Part shown: piece after piece, positions 1 to 7,624 of the stretch | Numbering within the stretch: position 1 is the stretch's first letter | Layout of the letters: every line of letters begins with the position of its first letter | The notes under the pieces: model-generated | Seen by the model: the letters and a program-made list of their open reading frames with translations, nothing else | The model's database searches: none | Told to the model about the DNA's origin: nothing | Program-made: the position numbers and the translations under genes | Origin: Nanosynbacter sp. | GTDB taxonomy: Bacteria > Patescibacteriota > Saccharimonadia > Saccharimonadales > Saccharimonadaceae | Direction: 5' to 3' | Assembly: GCA_015257605.1 (NCBI GenBank) | Contig: JABZJV010000004.1 | Location: forward strand, 1-29,108 | Length of the DNA: 29,108 nt

Positions 1-238
1 TACTACTATTAATAAACTCTCGATGCTGCTGAATAATACCTTTAGGAGCGTCGTTAGGGTTTGTAGCCGCCTCCTCAGGTTCTACTGCCGACTGTTGGTT
101 TGCCATTTGCGGTGATTGACTAGGTAACGGCTGTGTCGCTGGCGTCACTTGCGGCGACTGGTCGGGCATTGGCTGCATCGTTGGCATTGTTTGTGAAACT
201 GGCGGCTGCGGATTGGCGTTTTGCTGGTTATTGTTCAT
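1..238 (-). CDS. Q/P-rich protein, N-terminal part only
   Basis: An open frame starts at the ATG at 238 and runs off the left edge, giving 79 residues. The visible part is low complexity, rich in Gln, Pro, Asn, Met and Thr, with no membrane segment yet, and ends in a more ordered stretch (KGIIQQHREF). Such a tail resembles the disordered N-termini of the membrane proteins at 18553-20009 and of the MoxR protein in this window, so a membrane or envelope protein could follow, but that is inference. The gene is divergent from the SPFH gene. Its ATG lies 6 nt after a TATAAT box and has no Shine-Dalgarno sequence. Function unknown. Confidence 0.7.
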   Translation of the reverse strand, partial: MNNNQQNANPQPPVSQTMPTMQPMPDQSPQVTPATQPLPSQSPQMANQQSAVEPEEAATNPNDAPKGIIQQHREFINSS

Positions 239-250
239 ATGGTTATTATA
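239..250 (-). promoter_or_regulatory. -10 box for the left-edge gene, leaderless arrangement
   Basis: On the minus strand TATAAT (250-245) is followed by 6 nt and then the ATG at 238. Transcription would start at or within a nucleotide of the ATG. No convincing -35 was found. Confidence 0.55.
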
Positions 251-259
251 CCGCTTTGG

Positions 260-287
260 TGCTAGAATATCATTAGAAAACAGGAGG
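260..287 (+). promoter_or_regulatory. Extended -10 promoter and strong RBS of the SPFH gene
   Basis: TGC-TAGAAT (260-268) is an extended -10. AGGAGG (282-287) follows and sits 5 nt before the ATG at 293. Here a short leader with a Shine-Dalgarno sequence exists, unlike many single genes in the window. Confidence 0.6.
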
Positions 288-292
288 TATTT

Positions 293-1036
293 ATGGAAAT
301 AATGATAGTAATTTTAGTCATCGCGGCTATTTATGTGCTGAGCGGCATAAAAGTGGTCAATCAATATCAGCGCGGCGTGGTGTTGACGCTAGGTAAGTTT
401 ACTGGCGTACGCGAGCCGGGTCTAAGGGTGGTAGTGCCGATTTTTCAGACGATGATGATGGTTGATGTGCGCTCGACGCCGATTGACGTGCCAAAGCAAG
501 AGGTCATCACCAAAGACAACGTCACTGTCGGCGTTGACGCGGTGGTCTACTTCCGGGTGATTAACGCGCCAAAAGCAGTACTGGAGACGACCAACTACAT
601 TTATGCCACCAGCCAATTTGCCCAGGCTGCCCTGCGCGACGTTACCGGTAACGTTGACATGGACGATCTCTTGGCCAAGCGCGAGGAAATCTCGCAGCAA
701 ATTAAGGAAATTGTCGATGCAGAGACCGACAAATGGGGTATTGATGTCGAGAATGTCAAGATTCAGAATATCGAACTACCTGGCGACATGAAGCGCGCCA
801 TGGCCAAGCAAGCCGAAGCCGAGCGCGAGCGCCGCGCCAACATCATCAACGCCGACGGTGAAAAGGCTGCCGCTGAAACATTGGCGCAAGCCGCCGAGAT
901 TCTGGCAAAAACCCAAGGGGCGATTAACCTACGTACACTGAACACGCTAGAGCGTATCTCCACCGAACCATCACAAAAGACGATGATGTTGTTCCCGATT
1001 GAACTGATTGACGCAATTCGCGGGAATAAAAAGTAA
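293..1036 (+). CDS. SPFH/Band 7 (stomatin/slipin-like) membrane protein
   Basis: 247 aa. Residues 3-18 form one hydrophobic N-terminal anchor. The SPFH domain follows at about residues 22-180, with the family pattern of Q-RGV, LGKF, GL--V-P, VDVR, and a TKDNV--VDAV-YF-V core. The C-terminal part is an Ala/Glu-rich coiled coil (about 165-215, with AEAERERRA), as in slipins. Proteins of this type oligomerise on the inner face of the cytoplasmic membrane and organise membrane domains or control proteases. No NfeD partner is adjacent; a DUF4342 gene follows after 9 nt and is probably cotranscribed. The start is fixed by AGGAGG at 282-287. The family call is secure; the physiological role is not known. 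Confidence 0.9.
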   Translation: MEIMIVILVIAAIYVLSGIKVVNQYQRGVVLTLGKFTGVREPGLRVVVPIFQTMMMVDVRSTPIDVPKQEVITKDNVTVGVDAVVYFRVINAPKAVLETTNYIYATSQFAQAALRDVTGNVDMDDLLAKREEISQQIKEIVDAETDKWGIDVENVKIQNIELPGDMKRAMAKQAEAERERRANIINADGEKAAAETLAQAAEILAKTQGAINLRTLNTLERISTEPSQKTMMLFPIELIDAIRGNKK

Positions 1037-1045
1037 GGAGTAGAC

Positions 1046-1294
1046 ATGAGCGAACAAAACCGTACCGAAGAATTTAGTGTTAACGGCGATCAAGTTGTCG
1101 AGAAGGTCAAGCAACTCATCAAAGAAGGCAACGTCCGCCGCGTTATCATCAAGAACGAAAAAGGCGAAAGCATCATGGAATTCCCAGTCACTGCTGGCGT
1201 GGTCGGCGTACTGCTGCTGCCGACCCTCGCAGCACTCGGCGCAGCAGTGGCATTGATGGCGCAGTGTACGATTGCGGTAGAACGGCGGGACTAA
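1046..1294 (+). CDS. DUF4342 family small membrane protein
   Basis: 82 aa. The N-terminal half (about residues 8-45) is a charged region with the DUF4342 signature KQLIKEGNVRRVIIKNEKG. The C-terminal half (about 48-73) is a single hydrophobic segment ending in CTIAVERRD. The start is supported by AAGGAG at 1035-1040. It directly follows the SPFH gene, so it may be a small membrane partner of it (inference from position only). Family function is not established. Other small family members carry an N-terminal UBA-like domain, which is absent here. Confidence 0.85.
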   Translation: MSEQNRTEEFSVNGDQVVEKVKQLIKEGNVRRVIIKNEKGESIMEFPVTAGVVGVLLLPTLAALGAAVALMAQCTIAVERRD

Positions 1295-1359
1295 AATCAT
1301 ACACTTGATGGATATAGTCTAGCTTGCTGCAGTCTGAGACAGACGAGTATCCGCCGCGA

Positions 1360-1388
1360 TTGCATTCTCCCGCGCTTTCAGGCATAAT
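1360..1388 (+). promoter_or_regulatory. Promoter of the phosphoribosyltransferase-MoxR operon
   Basis: TTGCAT (1360-1365), a 17-nt spacer and CATAAT (1383-1388) form a good sigma-70-type promoter. The ATG at 1399 is only 10 nt behind the -10, so the leader would be about 4 nt and carries no SD. Confidence 0.55.
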
Positions 1389-1398
1389 CATAACCAGT

Positions 1399-2052
1399 AT
1401 GTACTATATCAATAGGATTGAGCTGGGGCGGACTTTGGCGGGGCGCGTAAGCGATTTGAAGGGCCAGGAAGCGGTCGTTATCGCGCTGAAAGAAGATGCG
1501 CTGACAGCTTGCATTGGCTTGGCGAGCGAGATTAATGCTTGGGTGTTTCCTTTGCTTAGCAAGCGGATTATTATTCCTGGCGATCCGCGGGTGGTCGGGC
1601 TGATTGATCCGGCGGGTATGTTCACGTGGAACCCCGACCTGGAAAAACCGCAGCGCGACGGCATTGAGTTAGAATCCCGCTCGGTACTGGAAGACATCAA
1701 GCGCCAGGCTTTTTCTGAGTTGAATCGCATTCTCGATCAATACGGGACATTTTCTAAAGATGGCCTCAATGGTAGAGTGTTGCTGCTGACTGGCGACATC
1801 GTCGAGGATCGGATAGAGATTGCGATGGCTCTGGAATACTTGAAGAGCGTGCGCTACAGAGCCTTATACGGACTGGGCGGCAATGTAGATAGTACGGCGG
1901 CAGATTATTTTCACCTACAAACCGACAAAGACGTCGCCCTGGATGTAATGACTCATATGTTTCCGGCAGAGCATTATTTTGAGCAAAAGGATAGCTACAC
2001 TCCGGAAGAGTGCCGCTTGTTGGTAACGAATATTTCGCAATATTGGACATAG
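1399..2052 (+). CDS. Degenerate phosphoribosyltransferase-like protein
   Basis: 217 aa from the ATG at 1399. The frame is open further upstream (to 1324), but that part overlaps the promoter and lacks any SD. The N-terminus (LGRTLAGRV, LKGQEAVVIAL, then SKRIIIPGDP and GLIDPAG) follows the type I phosphoribosyltransferase-like proteins of the COG1926 sort. The PRPP-binding loop of that family, normally VDDG-ATG, is replaced by LLTGDIVEDR at residues 129-138, so PRPP catalysis is doubtful. It lies 15 nt upstream of moxR and may be a regulatory or structural relic in the operon. The fold assignment is by pattern and moderate in certainty. Confidence 0.6.
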   Translation: MYYINRIELGRTLAGRVSDLKGQEAVVIALKEDALTACIGLASEINAWVFPLLSKRIIIPGDPRVVGLIDPAGMFTWNPDLEKPQRDGIELESRSVLEDIKRQAFSELNRILDQYGTFSKDGLNGRVLLLTGDIVEDRIEIAMALEYLKSVRYRALYGLGGNVDSTAADYFHLQTDKDVALDVMTHMFPAEHYFEQKDSYTPEECRLLVTNISQYWT

Positions 2053-2067
2053 AAAGGAATAATCATT

Positions 2068-3285
2068 ATGAACCCAAATCCGTTTATATCAGCAGATCAA
2101 GAACCAGCGCCAGCTCAGCCGGATTCGCTGGCGAGCAATAATACGTCCGCGGTTGTGCCAGAGGTGCAATCTCAGCCGGCAAATCAGCCTCAGTTATCGA
2201 CCGAGCCAGCAGTTCAGCCTCAGCCTGCAACCACACTAGCGACACAATCCCAGTCCGCCGCACAGCCAGCGACGCAATTTCAACCTACGTCTGCGCCGAT
2301 TAGCGACGACGAGCTGGCCGCAGCTAACCAAAATATCCAGACTGTTTTCGACGCCTTCTCGTCGCGGGTGGTCGGACAAGAGAACTTGCGGACGGCTTTG
2401 ATGGTGAGCTTGATGACTGGCGGACATATTCTGCTAGAAAGCGTACCAGGACTCGCCAAGACGACAGCCGTGCAGACGCTAGCCGCCAGCGTACAGGGCT
2501 CGTTCAAACGTATTCAATGCACGCCGGACTTGCTACCAAGCGACATCATCGGTACGCAGATTTACGATTATAACAAGGGTGAATTTCGCACTGAGCTAGG
2601 CCCAGTTCACGCCAATTTCGTACTATTAGACGAGATTAACCGCTCCAGCGCCAAAACCCAAAGCGCCATGTTGGAAGCGATGCAGGAAAAGCAGACCAGC
2701 ATCGGCGGACAACGCTACGATCTACCGAAGCCTTTCATTGTGCTGGCCACCCAGAACCCGATTGAGCAGGAAGGAACTTACGAGCTGCCAGAGGCGCAGT
2801 TGGATCGCTTCCTATTGAAAGAAGTTTTGTCTTACCCTGCTCCGGACGAGGAATTAGAGATTTTGAAGCGGATTGAATCGGGCAAGCTAAGCGAGGCGCC
2901 GAATAATAGCAACACGCCAAATATCGAGCTGGCGGCGGTCGAGACGCTGCAAAACTTGGCGCAAAAAATATACGTTGACGACGCCATTAAGAATTATATC
3001 GTGAAAATTGTCTCAGCAACGCGCAATCCGGCCTCAATCATACCAAGCGAAACGGCGCGCTACGTCCAATACGGTGCCAGCCCGCGCGCCAGTATTGCCT
3101 TCCAGCAAGTCGCCAAAGCCCTCGCGCTAATTAACGGCCGCAACTACGTTATTCCAGAGGACGTCAAACAATTACGCCACAGCGTATTGCGCCACCGCAT
3201 TATTCTCAATTTTGAAGCCATCGCCGACCAAGTTCATCCGGAAGTTATCATTGATTCGATATTTAACGCTGTTCCTGTGCCGTAA
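2068..3285 (+). CDS. MoxR-type AAA+ ATPase with Gln/Pro-rich N-terminal tail
   Basis: 405 aa. Residues 1-80 are a disordered tail of repeated QPA, QPQ and TQ elements. The MoxR AAA_3 domain starts at about 85, with Walker A SVPGLAKT (125-132), Walker B FVLLDEIN (184-191) and the sensor region ATQNPIEQEGTYELPEAQLD typical of MoxR. The lid domain occupies the C-terminal third. MoxR ATPases act as chaperones for the VWA proteins encoded beside them; here DUF58 and two VWA genes follow. An AAAGGAA sequence precedes the ATG. The long acidic-poor Q/P tail is not usual for MoxR, whose core is about 320 aa. Family call secure; client unknown. Confidence 0.93.
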   Translation: MNPNPFISADQEPAPAQPDSLASNNTSAVVPEVQSQPANQPQLSTEPAVQPQPATTLATQSQSAAQPATQFQPTSAPISDDELAAANQNIQTVFDAFSSRVVGQENLRTALMVSLMTGGHILLESVPGLAKTTAVQTLAASVQGSFKRIQCTPDLLPSDIIGTQIYDYNKGEFRTELGPVHANFVLLDEINRSSAKTQSAMLEAMQEKQTSIGGQRYDLPKPFIVLATQNPIEQEGTYELPEAQLDRFLLKEVLSYPAPDEELEILKRIESGKLSEAPNNSNTPNIELAAVETLQNLAQKIYVDDAIKNYIVKIVSATRNPASIIPSETARYVQYGASPRASIAFQQVAKALALINGRNYVIPEDVKQLRHSVLRHRIILNFEAIADQVHPEVIIDSIFNAVPVP

Positions 3286-3286
3286 T

Positions 3287-4168
3287 ATGCCAAGTCTCTT
3301 CACCAAAGTCAAAGCCAAGATGGATCTCTACACCCATGAAAAGGTGCGGAGTTTGTTGGACGGTCAATACGGCTCGGTATTTAAGGGGCGCAGTCTTGAT
3401 TTTGATGACTTGCGCGAATACATTCCTGGCGACGATATAAAAGATATCGACTGGAAAGCGACTGCTCGCAGCAGCGGTATTCGAATCCGGCGTTACCAAG
3501 CAATCCGCAAACATAATATTTTACTAGTAGTCGATACTGGACGCCACATGGCAGCGACCAGTAAAAGCGGCAGCAGCAAGCGCGACATCAGTATCATGGC
3601 CGCCGGAGTCTTAGGCTACATCGTATTGCGGCACGGCGATTTAATCGGACTGGTATCCGGCGACGCCAAAAACAACGCCTATATTCCTTTCAAAGGCGAC
3701 GATCGGCATATCGAGCAGCTACTGCGGCACATTGAAAAGAGCACTCAACTAGCAGCAGCGCCGAGCAATATTGTGAATCAGCTTGAATATATTGCACGCA
3801 ATTTACGGCGCAAGATGATGCTAGTGGTGGTCGCCAACGACGATGAACTGACTAGCGAGCACCAGCATATTATCCGGCGGTTGCGCGCCCAGCACGAGAT
3901 GTTATGGATAACTGTCAATGACGCTTCAGGACTTGACGGAAACCGCGATTTTTATGATATTGACGATTTGGCCGAGCTGCCTTATTTTATTCGCAAACAA
4001 ACGAAATTGCAGGCTGATTTCGACCGCGAGCAGCAATCATACTACCGCGAATATTCCACGGCCCTGGAGCGTTTGGGCGTCGTTAGCGAGCGAATTTCCG
4101 GAGAAGAGGACGTCGTCGGCAGTTTCTTTTCACTGCTAGAAAGGCAAAAGCATGCGCGCTGGCACTGA
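3287..4168 (+). CDS. DUF58 domain protein with degenerate VWA region
   Basis: 293 aa from the ATG at 3287, one base after the moxR stop. A longer frame begins at 3212 but would overlap moxR by 74 nt. The DUF58 signature is clear at residues 38-70 (DFDDLREYIPGDDIKDIDWK followed by ARS-GIRIRRYQ). A VWA-like segment follows (VVDTGRHM at 81-88), in which the usual DxSxS metal site has become DTGRH, so metal binding is doubtful. There is no membrane helix, so it should be cytoplasmic. It is the standard neighbour of MoxR in Bat-type operons, and overlaps the next gene by 17 nt, implying translational coupling. Confidence 0.88.
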   Translation: MPSLFTKVKAKMDLYTHEKVRSLLDGQYGSVFKGRSLDFDDLREYIPGDDIKDIDWKATARSSGIRIRRYQAIRKHNILLVVDTGRHMAATSKSGSSKRDISIMAAGVLGYIVLRHGDLIGLVSGDAKNNAYIPFKGDDRHIEQLLRHIEKSTQLAAAPSNIVNQLEYIARNLRRKMMLVVVANDDELTSEHQHIIRRLRAQHEMLWITVNDASGLDGNRDFYDIDDLAELPYFIRKQTKLQADFDREQQSYYREYSTALERLGVVSERISGEEDVVGSFFSLLERQKHARWH

Positions 4169-4631
4169 GCTTCGCGAATGGGTAGATTATGACCCGCTGT
4201 GGCTGGTTGTCGGCTGCTTGCTTTTAGGCGCGATTATTTTATGGTACGGATTTGTGTTTTACTCGACTCGCCGCCGCTCTCACCGCAGCCTGGCTACGCT
4301 CAAACCAAAGCCATACACACCGCCAGATTTGACTGACTTGAAGCAGAAATACCAACGGCTAATCGACGAAATTGAACAAAATCACGCTGCCGGAAAGCTA
4401 TCCTCGCGTAAAGCCCACCAGAAATTAAGCCATGTTCTTCGCATGTTCGTCGTCGAGATAAACGGCCACCGCGTCGACACGTTGACGCTGCGAGATTTAG
4501 AAAAGACTCGTTATAAAACATTGGCAGCCGCTATCAAACAATTCTACATTCCTGAATTTACCGCAGTTGAACAAGGCAGTGTTGCCGAGGCGGCGGCGTT
4601 AGCCAGAAAGACGGTAGCGGCATGGAATTAG
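4152..4631 (+). CDS. Single-pass membrane protein of the MoxR/Bat operon
   Basis: 159 aa. One transmembrane segment (about residues 16-38, LWLVVGCLLLGAIILWYGFV) is followed by a basic stretch (RRRSHR) and a helical cytoplasmic domain. The position between DUF58 and the first VWA gene and the TM-plus-helical layout match the DUF4381-like component of Bat operons, but the sequence itself is too divergent to assign. It overlaps DUF58 by 17 nt and the following VWA gene by 10 nt. Confidence 0.75.
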   Translation: MRAGTELREWVDYDPLWLVVGCLLLGAIILWYGFVFYSTRRRSHRSLATLKPKPYTPPDLTDLKQKYQRLIDEIEQNHAAGKLSSRKAHQKLSHVLRMFVVEINGHRVDTLTLRDLEKTRYKTLAAAIKQFYIPEFTAVEQGSVAEAAALARKTVAAWN

Positions 4632-5632
4632 TTTTTTGGCAATTGTCGCTGGCGTTAATTATAATTATCGCCCTGCTGTGGTTTGCCGCGCCGATTATAC
4701 TCCGCCGATACAGCCGATTGAAACGCCATGACGCGCCTAGGCAAAAACTCCCTATCGCTAATACCTCGCGGCTGCGCGCTTTCCCGCTCTATATTCAGCA
4801 GGTCAAGCGGTACAAAAAACTATTGGCGGTTGTACTGGGACTGCACGCGCTCCTGCTAGTCATGATGATTATTCTCACTGGCCGCCCTTCGTCGGTAGCC
4901 GTCGTTTCTCCCGAGGTGAAAAATCGCGACATTGTGCTGTGCCTTGACGTATCGCGGTCGATGTATGAATATGATGTAGAGATTATTAAAACTTACCGCA
5001 CATTGGCACGAAAATTTGACGGCGAACGACTCGGTTTAGTATTGTTTGACCGCTCGCCGGCAGTGATATTTCCTTTGACAGACGACGCCAGCCTCATTGA
5101 CAGCAAATTAGCGCTAATCGAAAAAGCGCTGACGCCACCCGGAACGCTGGAATATTTCGATATTTTATCTGGTACGGTAGTCTCGAACGGGCAAGGCTCA
5201 TCACTGATTGGCGATGGACTAGCAAGCTGTATCGGACGCTTCGATAAATTGGACAGCAAACGCTCCCGGAGTATCATTTTAGGAACCGACAACCAATTGG
5301 CTGGTACCCCAATAATTTCCCTGCCCGAAGCAGCAGAACTTGCCAAGCAAAAAGATATCCGCGTATACGGCATTTACCCGAATAGTAATAAAAATCGCGA
5401 GGCCGAAGCGGCAGAATTGAAGCGAACCATGTTAGCGACGAACGGCGATTATTATGCACTGCGCGACAAAAACACAATTCCAAACATTGTCCAAAAAATT
5501 GCCGCCCAAGACGCTTCCCGCTTCAAAGGCACGCCGCGCGTTACTCGCACTGATCAGCCGCAATTGTTGCTATACGGCATGCTTATCATCATAATTTCTC
5601 TCATTATTATCGATTGGAGGCTTCGCATATGA
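4622..5632 (+). CDS. VWA-domain membrane protein (BatA-like)
   Basis: 336 aa. Two N-terminal transmembrane segments (about 7-27 and 67-86) precede a VWA domain (about 102-300), with a C-terminal transmembrane segment at about 315-332. This is the BatA/BatB topology. The metal-ion-dependent adhesion site is intact: LDVSRSM with D109, S111 and S113, followed by GLVLFD at about 138 and IILGTDNQ where other VWA domains have the second acidic residue. VWA domains bind protein partners through the metal. With MoxR and DUF58 it probably forms an envelope-associated complex; the substrate is unknown. The stop overlaps the start of the next VWA gene (ATGA). Confidence 0.88.
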   Translation: MELVFWQLSLALIIIIALLWFAAPIILRRYSRLKRHDAPRQKLPIANTSRLRAFPLYIQQVKRYKKLLAVVLGLHALLLVMMIILTGRPSSVAVVSPEVKNRDIVLCLDVSRSMYEYDVEIIKTYRTLARKFDGERLGLVLFDRSPAVIFPLTDDASLIDSKLALIEKALTPPGTLEYFDILSGTVVSNGQGSSLIGDGLASCIGRFDKLDSKRSRSIILGTDNQLAGTPIISLPEAAELAKQKDIRVYGIYPNSNKNREAEAAELKRTMLATNGDYYALRDKNTIPNIVQKIAAQDASRFKGTPRVTRTDQPQLLLYGMLIIIISLIIIDWRLRI

Positions 5633-6627
5633 TAATGCAACCGATTTTGCCGTGGTATCTGCTGCTGATAATTCTGGTAGTTACTGCAATTTTTACCGGC
5701 TGGAGGATTTTCTCCAAACCAATATCTAACCGGCGAGCGTGGCTGCGGCGGTTCTGTATTGTCTTGCTTATCATTACCGCTTGTTTTCGCCCGGCTATTC
5801 CTGGCGAGATGAAAGAATGGGGCGCGCCGCTAGTCGATGTTTATGTTGTAATAGATACAACGATGAGTTCTGCTGCCGAGGATTATGATAACGGCCAGCC
5901 GCGAATTAACGGCATGCGCCGCGACGCCAAAGAAATTGCCAAAAAGTTGGTTGGCGCGCGATTTAGCTTAATAACTTTCAATAATAAAACCTTTGTTGAT
6001 TCGCCGTTATCGACAGATGTCAGAATGTTTGAATCGGCAGTTGACACGGTAAATGTCATTAGCGAAAGCTATGCTATGGGCAGCTCAATTGATACACCGA
6101 TTGACGCTATCGCCTCGGAAATTACTCGCACCAAGCATAAAAATCCCGAGCGCACCTCGCTGCTATTTTACCTGGGCGACGGCGAACAGACCAGCGATGC
6201 CTCGCCAAAGTCATTCGCCAGCTTAAAGCCCCTGCTGGGCGGCGGCGCGATTATGGGATATGGCACTGCCAACGGCGGAAAAATGAAAACGCCAAGCTAC
6301 AGCGGCAGCTTTGACGGTTTTTACTTGCGCGGGCCAGATCTGAAATATGCCGTATCGAAAATCGACGAGACAAATCTTAAAAACATCGCCAGTCAAACAG
6401 ACCTGCCGTACACGCACCGGCAAACTCCAGATTCCATCGACGCCGTTGTCAAGAACGGCTCTGTCGACAAAGCCGTCAGTAGCAGCCGCTCGTTCGACGG
6501 CTACAACGATATCTATTGGATAGCGATATTTGCGGCTGCTATTTTGCTGGCCTTTGAAATCAGAAGTGTATATTTGCCTTTGCGCAAACTGCAAAACATA
6601 ACACCGCCAGAGGAGAAACAGCCGTGA
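5629..6627 (+). CDS. Second VWA-domain membrane protein (BatB-like)
   Basis: 332 aa from the ATG at 5629, chosen because it forms an ATGA overlap with the previous stop and has GGAGG at 5616-5620. Two N-terminal hydrophobic segments (about 8-26 and 42-52) precede the VWA domain. Its metal site is a variant, DTTMS (D76, T78, S80), instead of DxSxS, followed by FSLITFNN and LLFYLGDGEQTS. A C-terminal membrane segment lies at about 295-312. A pair of VWA proteins in tandem with flanking TM segments is typical of BatA/BatB. It overlaps the next gene by 4 nt (GTGA). Confidence 0.87.
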   Translation: MIMQPILPWYLLLIILVVTAIFTGWRIFSKPISNRRAWLRRFCIVLLIITACFRPAIPGEMKEWGAPLVDVYVVIDTTMSSAAEDYDNGQPRINGMRRDAKEIAKKLVGARFSLITFNNKTFVDSPLSTDVRMFESAVDTVNVISESYAMGSSIDTPIDAIASEITRTKHKNPERTSLLFYLGDGEQTSDASPKSFASLKPLLGGGAIMGYGTANGGKMKTPSYSGSFDGFYLRGPDLKYAVSKIDETNLKNIASQTDLPYTHRQTPDSIDAVVKNGSVDKAVSSSRSFDGYNDIYWIAIFAAAILLAFEIRSVYLPLRKLQNITPPEEKQP

Positions 6628-7415
6628 ACAAGAATCGTCCATTTGACCTGAAAAAACTAGATTTTGAAAAAATCCGCCGAGAAAAACGTCGGAAACTACT
6701 CCGCTATTCGTTCCCTGCTTGCGCGGTGATTCTGCTGATTGCTATTAAATTAACAAGCTTCCCCTTGTTGTCGCTAGCAGCACACGCCGCCTATAAAGAC
6801 GGCGACAACAGCCAGGCCTCCTTCCGCTTATCGCCAATTTATACCATGAATTTGTTTGAATCTTATAAAGTATTTTTTAACGACGGGAACGCTCTATATA
6901 AGCAAGCCCGCTACGACTCGGCAGAAAAACAATTCCGCCAAGCCCTGCAAAAAGTACCAAAAACGCGCGAATGTCCTGTCCGCATCAACCTGGTGCTGTC
7001 AATCGAGGCGCAAGCAGACGCCCTCGCCGGCGAAAAACGCTACGACCGGGCAATCATCCGCTACGACGAAGCAAACGCCGTACTGCACGACGGCGAGGAT
7101 AGTTGCGGCGTGCAATTTGCTAGCCAAACAGTCGACGCGAATAATGACGACGGCAAGACGGCAATCGTTATCGAGCAGCGAATCCGGCAAAAGTTGGCGC
7201 AAATAAAGCAGCTCAGAAACGGCGACCAGGGCATTTCAGTCACCAACCCTGGCGATAAAGAAAAAGTTGACGCGGGCAGCACCGACGGCAAACTCAAAGA
7301 ATTGGACAAGCGATTCATCGACGCCTACAACGAACAGCGCAAATCCCAGGAAAGAAACCAGCACCTGGAAGATTACAAAAACGCCGCGCCGGATCATACG
7401 AAGAGAAATTGGTGA
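6624..7415 (+). CDS. TPR-containing membrane protein (BatC-like)
   Basis: 263 aa. It starts at a GTG that overlaps the preceding TGA (GTGA). A basic cytoplasmic N-terminus (RREKRRKLLR) is followed by a hydrophobic segment at about 28-54, then tetratricopeptide-like helices at about 82-150 (GNALYKQARYDSAEKQFRQA and RYDRAIIRYDEA). The C-terminal 60 residues are charged and probably disordered. A TPR protein at the end of a MoxR-DUF58-VWA-VWA operon corresponds to BatC/BatE. It is the last gene of the run; no terminator hairpin is visible directly behind it. Confidence 0.8.
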   Translation: MNKNRPFDLKKLDFEKIRREKRRKLLRYSFPACAVILLIAIKLTSFPLLSLAAHAAYKDGDNSQASFRLSPIYTMNLFESYKVFFNDGNALYKQARYDSAEKQFRQALQKVPKTRECPVRINLVLSIEAQADALAGEKRYDRAIIRYDEANAVLHDGEDSCGVQFASQTVDANNDDGKTAIVIEQRIRQKLAQIKQLRNGDQGISVTNPGDKEKVDAGSTDGKLKELDKRFIDAYNEQRKSQERNQHLEDYKNAAPDHTKRNW

Positions 7416-7423
7416 GAAGATTA

Positions 7424-7452
7424 TTGAAATGAGCGGTTTTGTTTGCTATACT
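7424..7452 (+). promoter_or_regulatory. Promoter upstream of tRNA-Gly(GCC)
   Basis: TTGAAA (7424-7429), a 17-nt spacer and TATACT (7447-7452). The predicted start is about 90 nt before the tRNA, so a leader would have to be removed by RNase P. Confidence 0.5.
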
Positions 7453-7548
7453 TACTATGTAATCGAAAGATTGGCTGTTGCATCGCACATCATAGGCGAG
7501 TTCGCAAAATTATGACGATTTGCCGGCGAGATACGCAGCAAACATTAT

Positions 7549-7624
7549 GCGGGTTTAGCTCAGTTGTTAGAGCGCTTCCTTGCCATGGAAGAGGCCAGGA
7601 GTTAGAGTCTCCTAACCCGCACCA
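7549..7624 (+). tRNA. tRNA-Gly(GCC), CCA encoded, with U19-A56 elbow pair
   Basis: 76 nt. It folds into a full cloverleaf: acceptor GCGGGTT/AACCCGC, D stem GCTC/GAGC, anticodon stem CTTCC/GGAAG with loop TTGCCAT (anticodon GCC), and T stem AGGAG/CTCCT. Two normally invariant bases are changed together. The D loop reads AGTTGTTA, giving T at position 19 instead of G, and the T loop reads TTAGAGT, giving A at 56 instead of C. These two positions pair in the tRNA elbow, so the change is compensatory. The discriminator base is A73, whereas bacterial tRNA-Gly usually has U73. Confidence 0.95.

Noticed and set aside
5614..5628. Upstream TTG start for the second VWA gene
   Set aside because: The ATG at 5629 has GGAGG at the right distance and forms an ATGA overlap, while the TTG overlaps that RBS.
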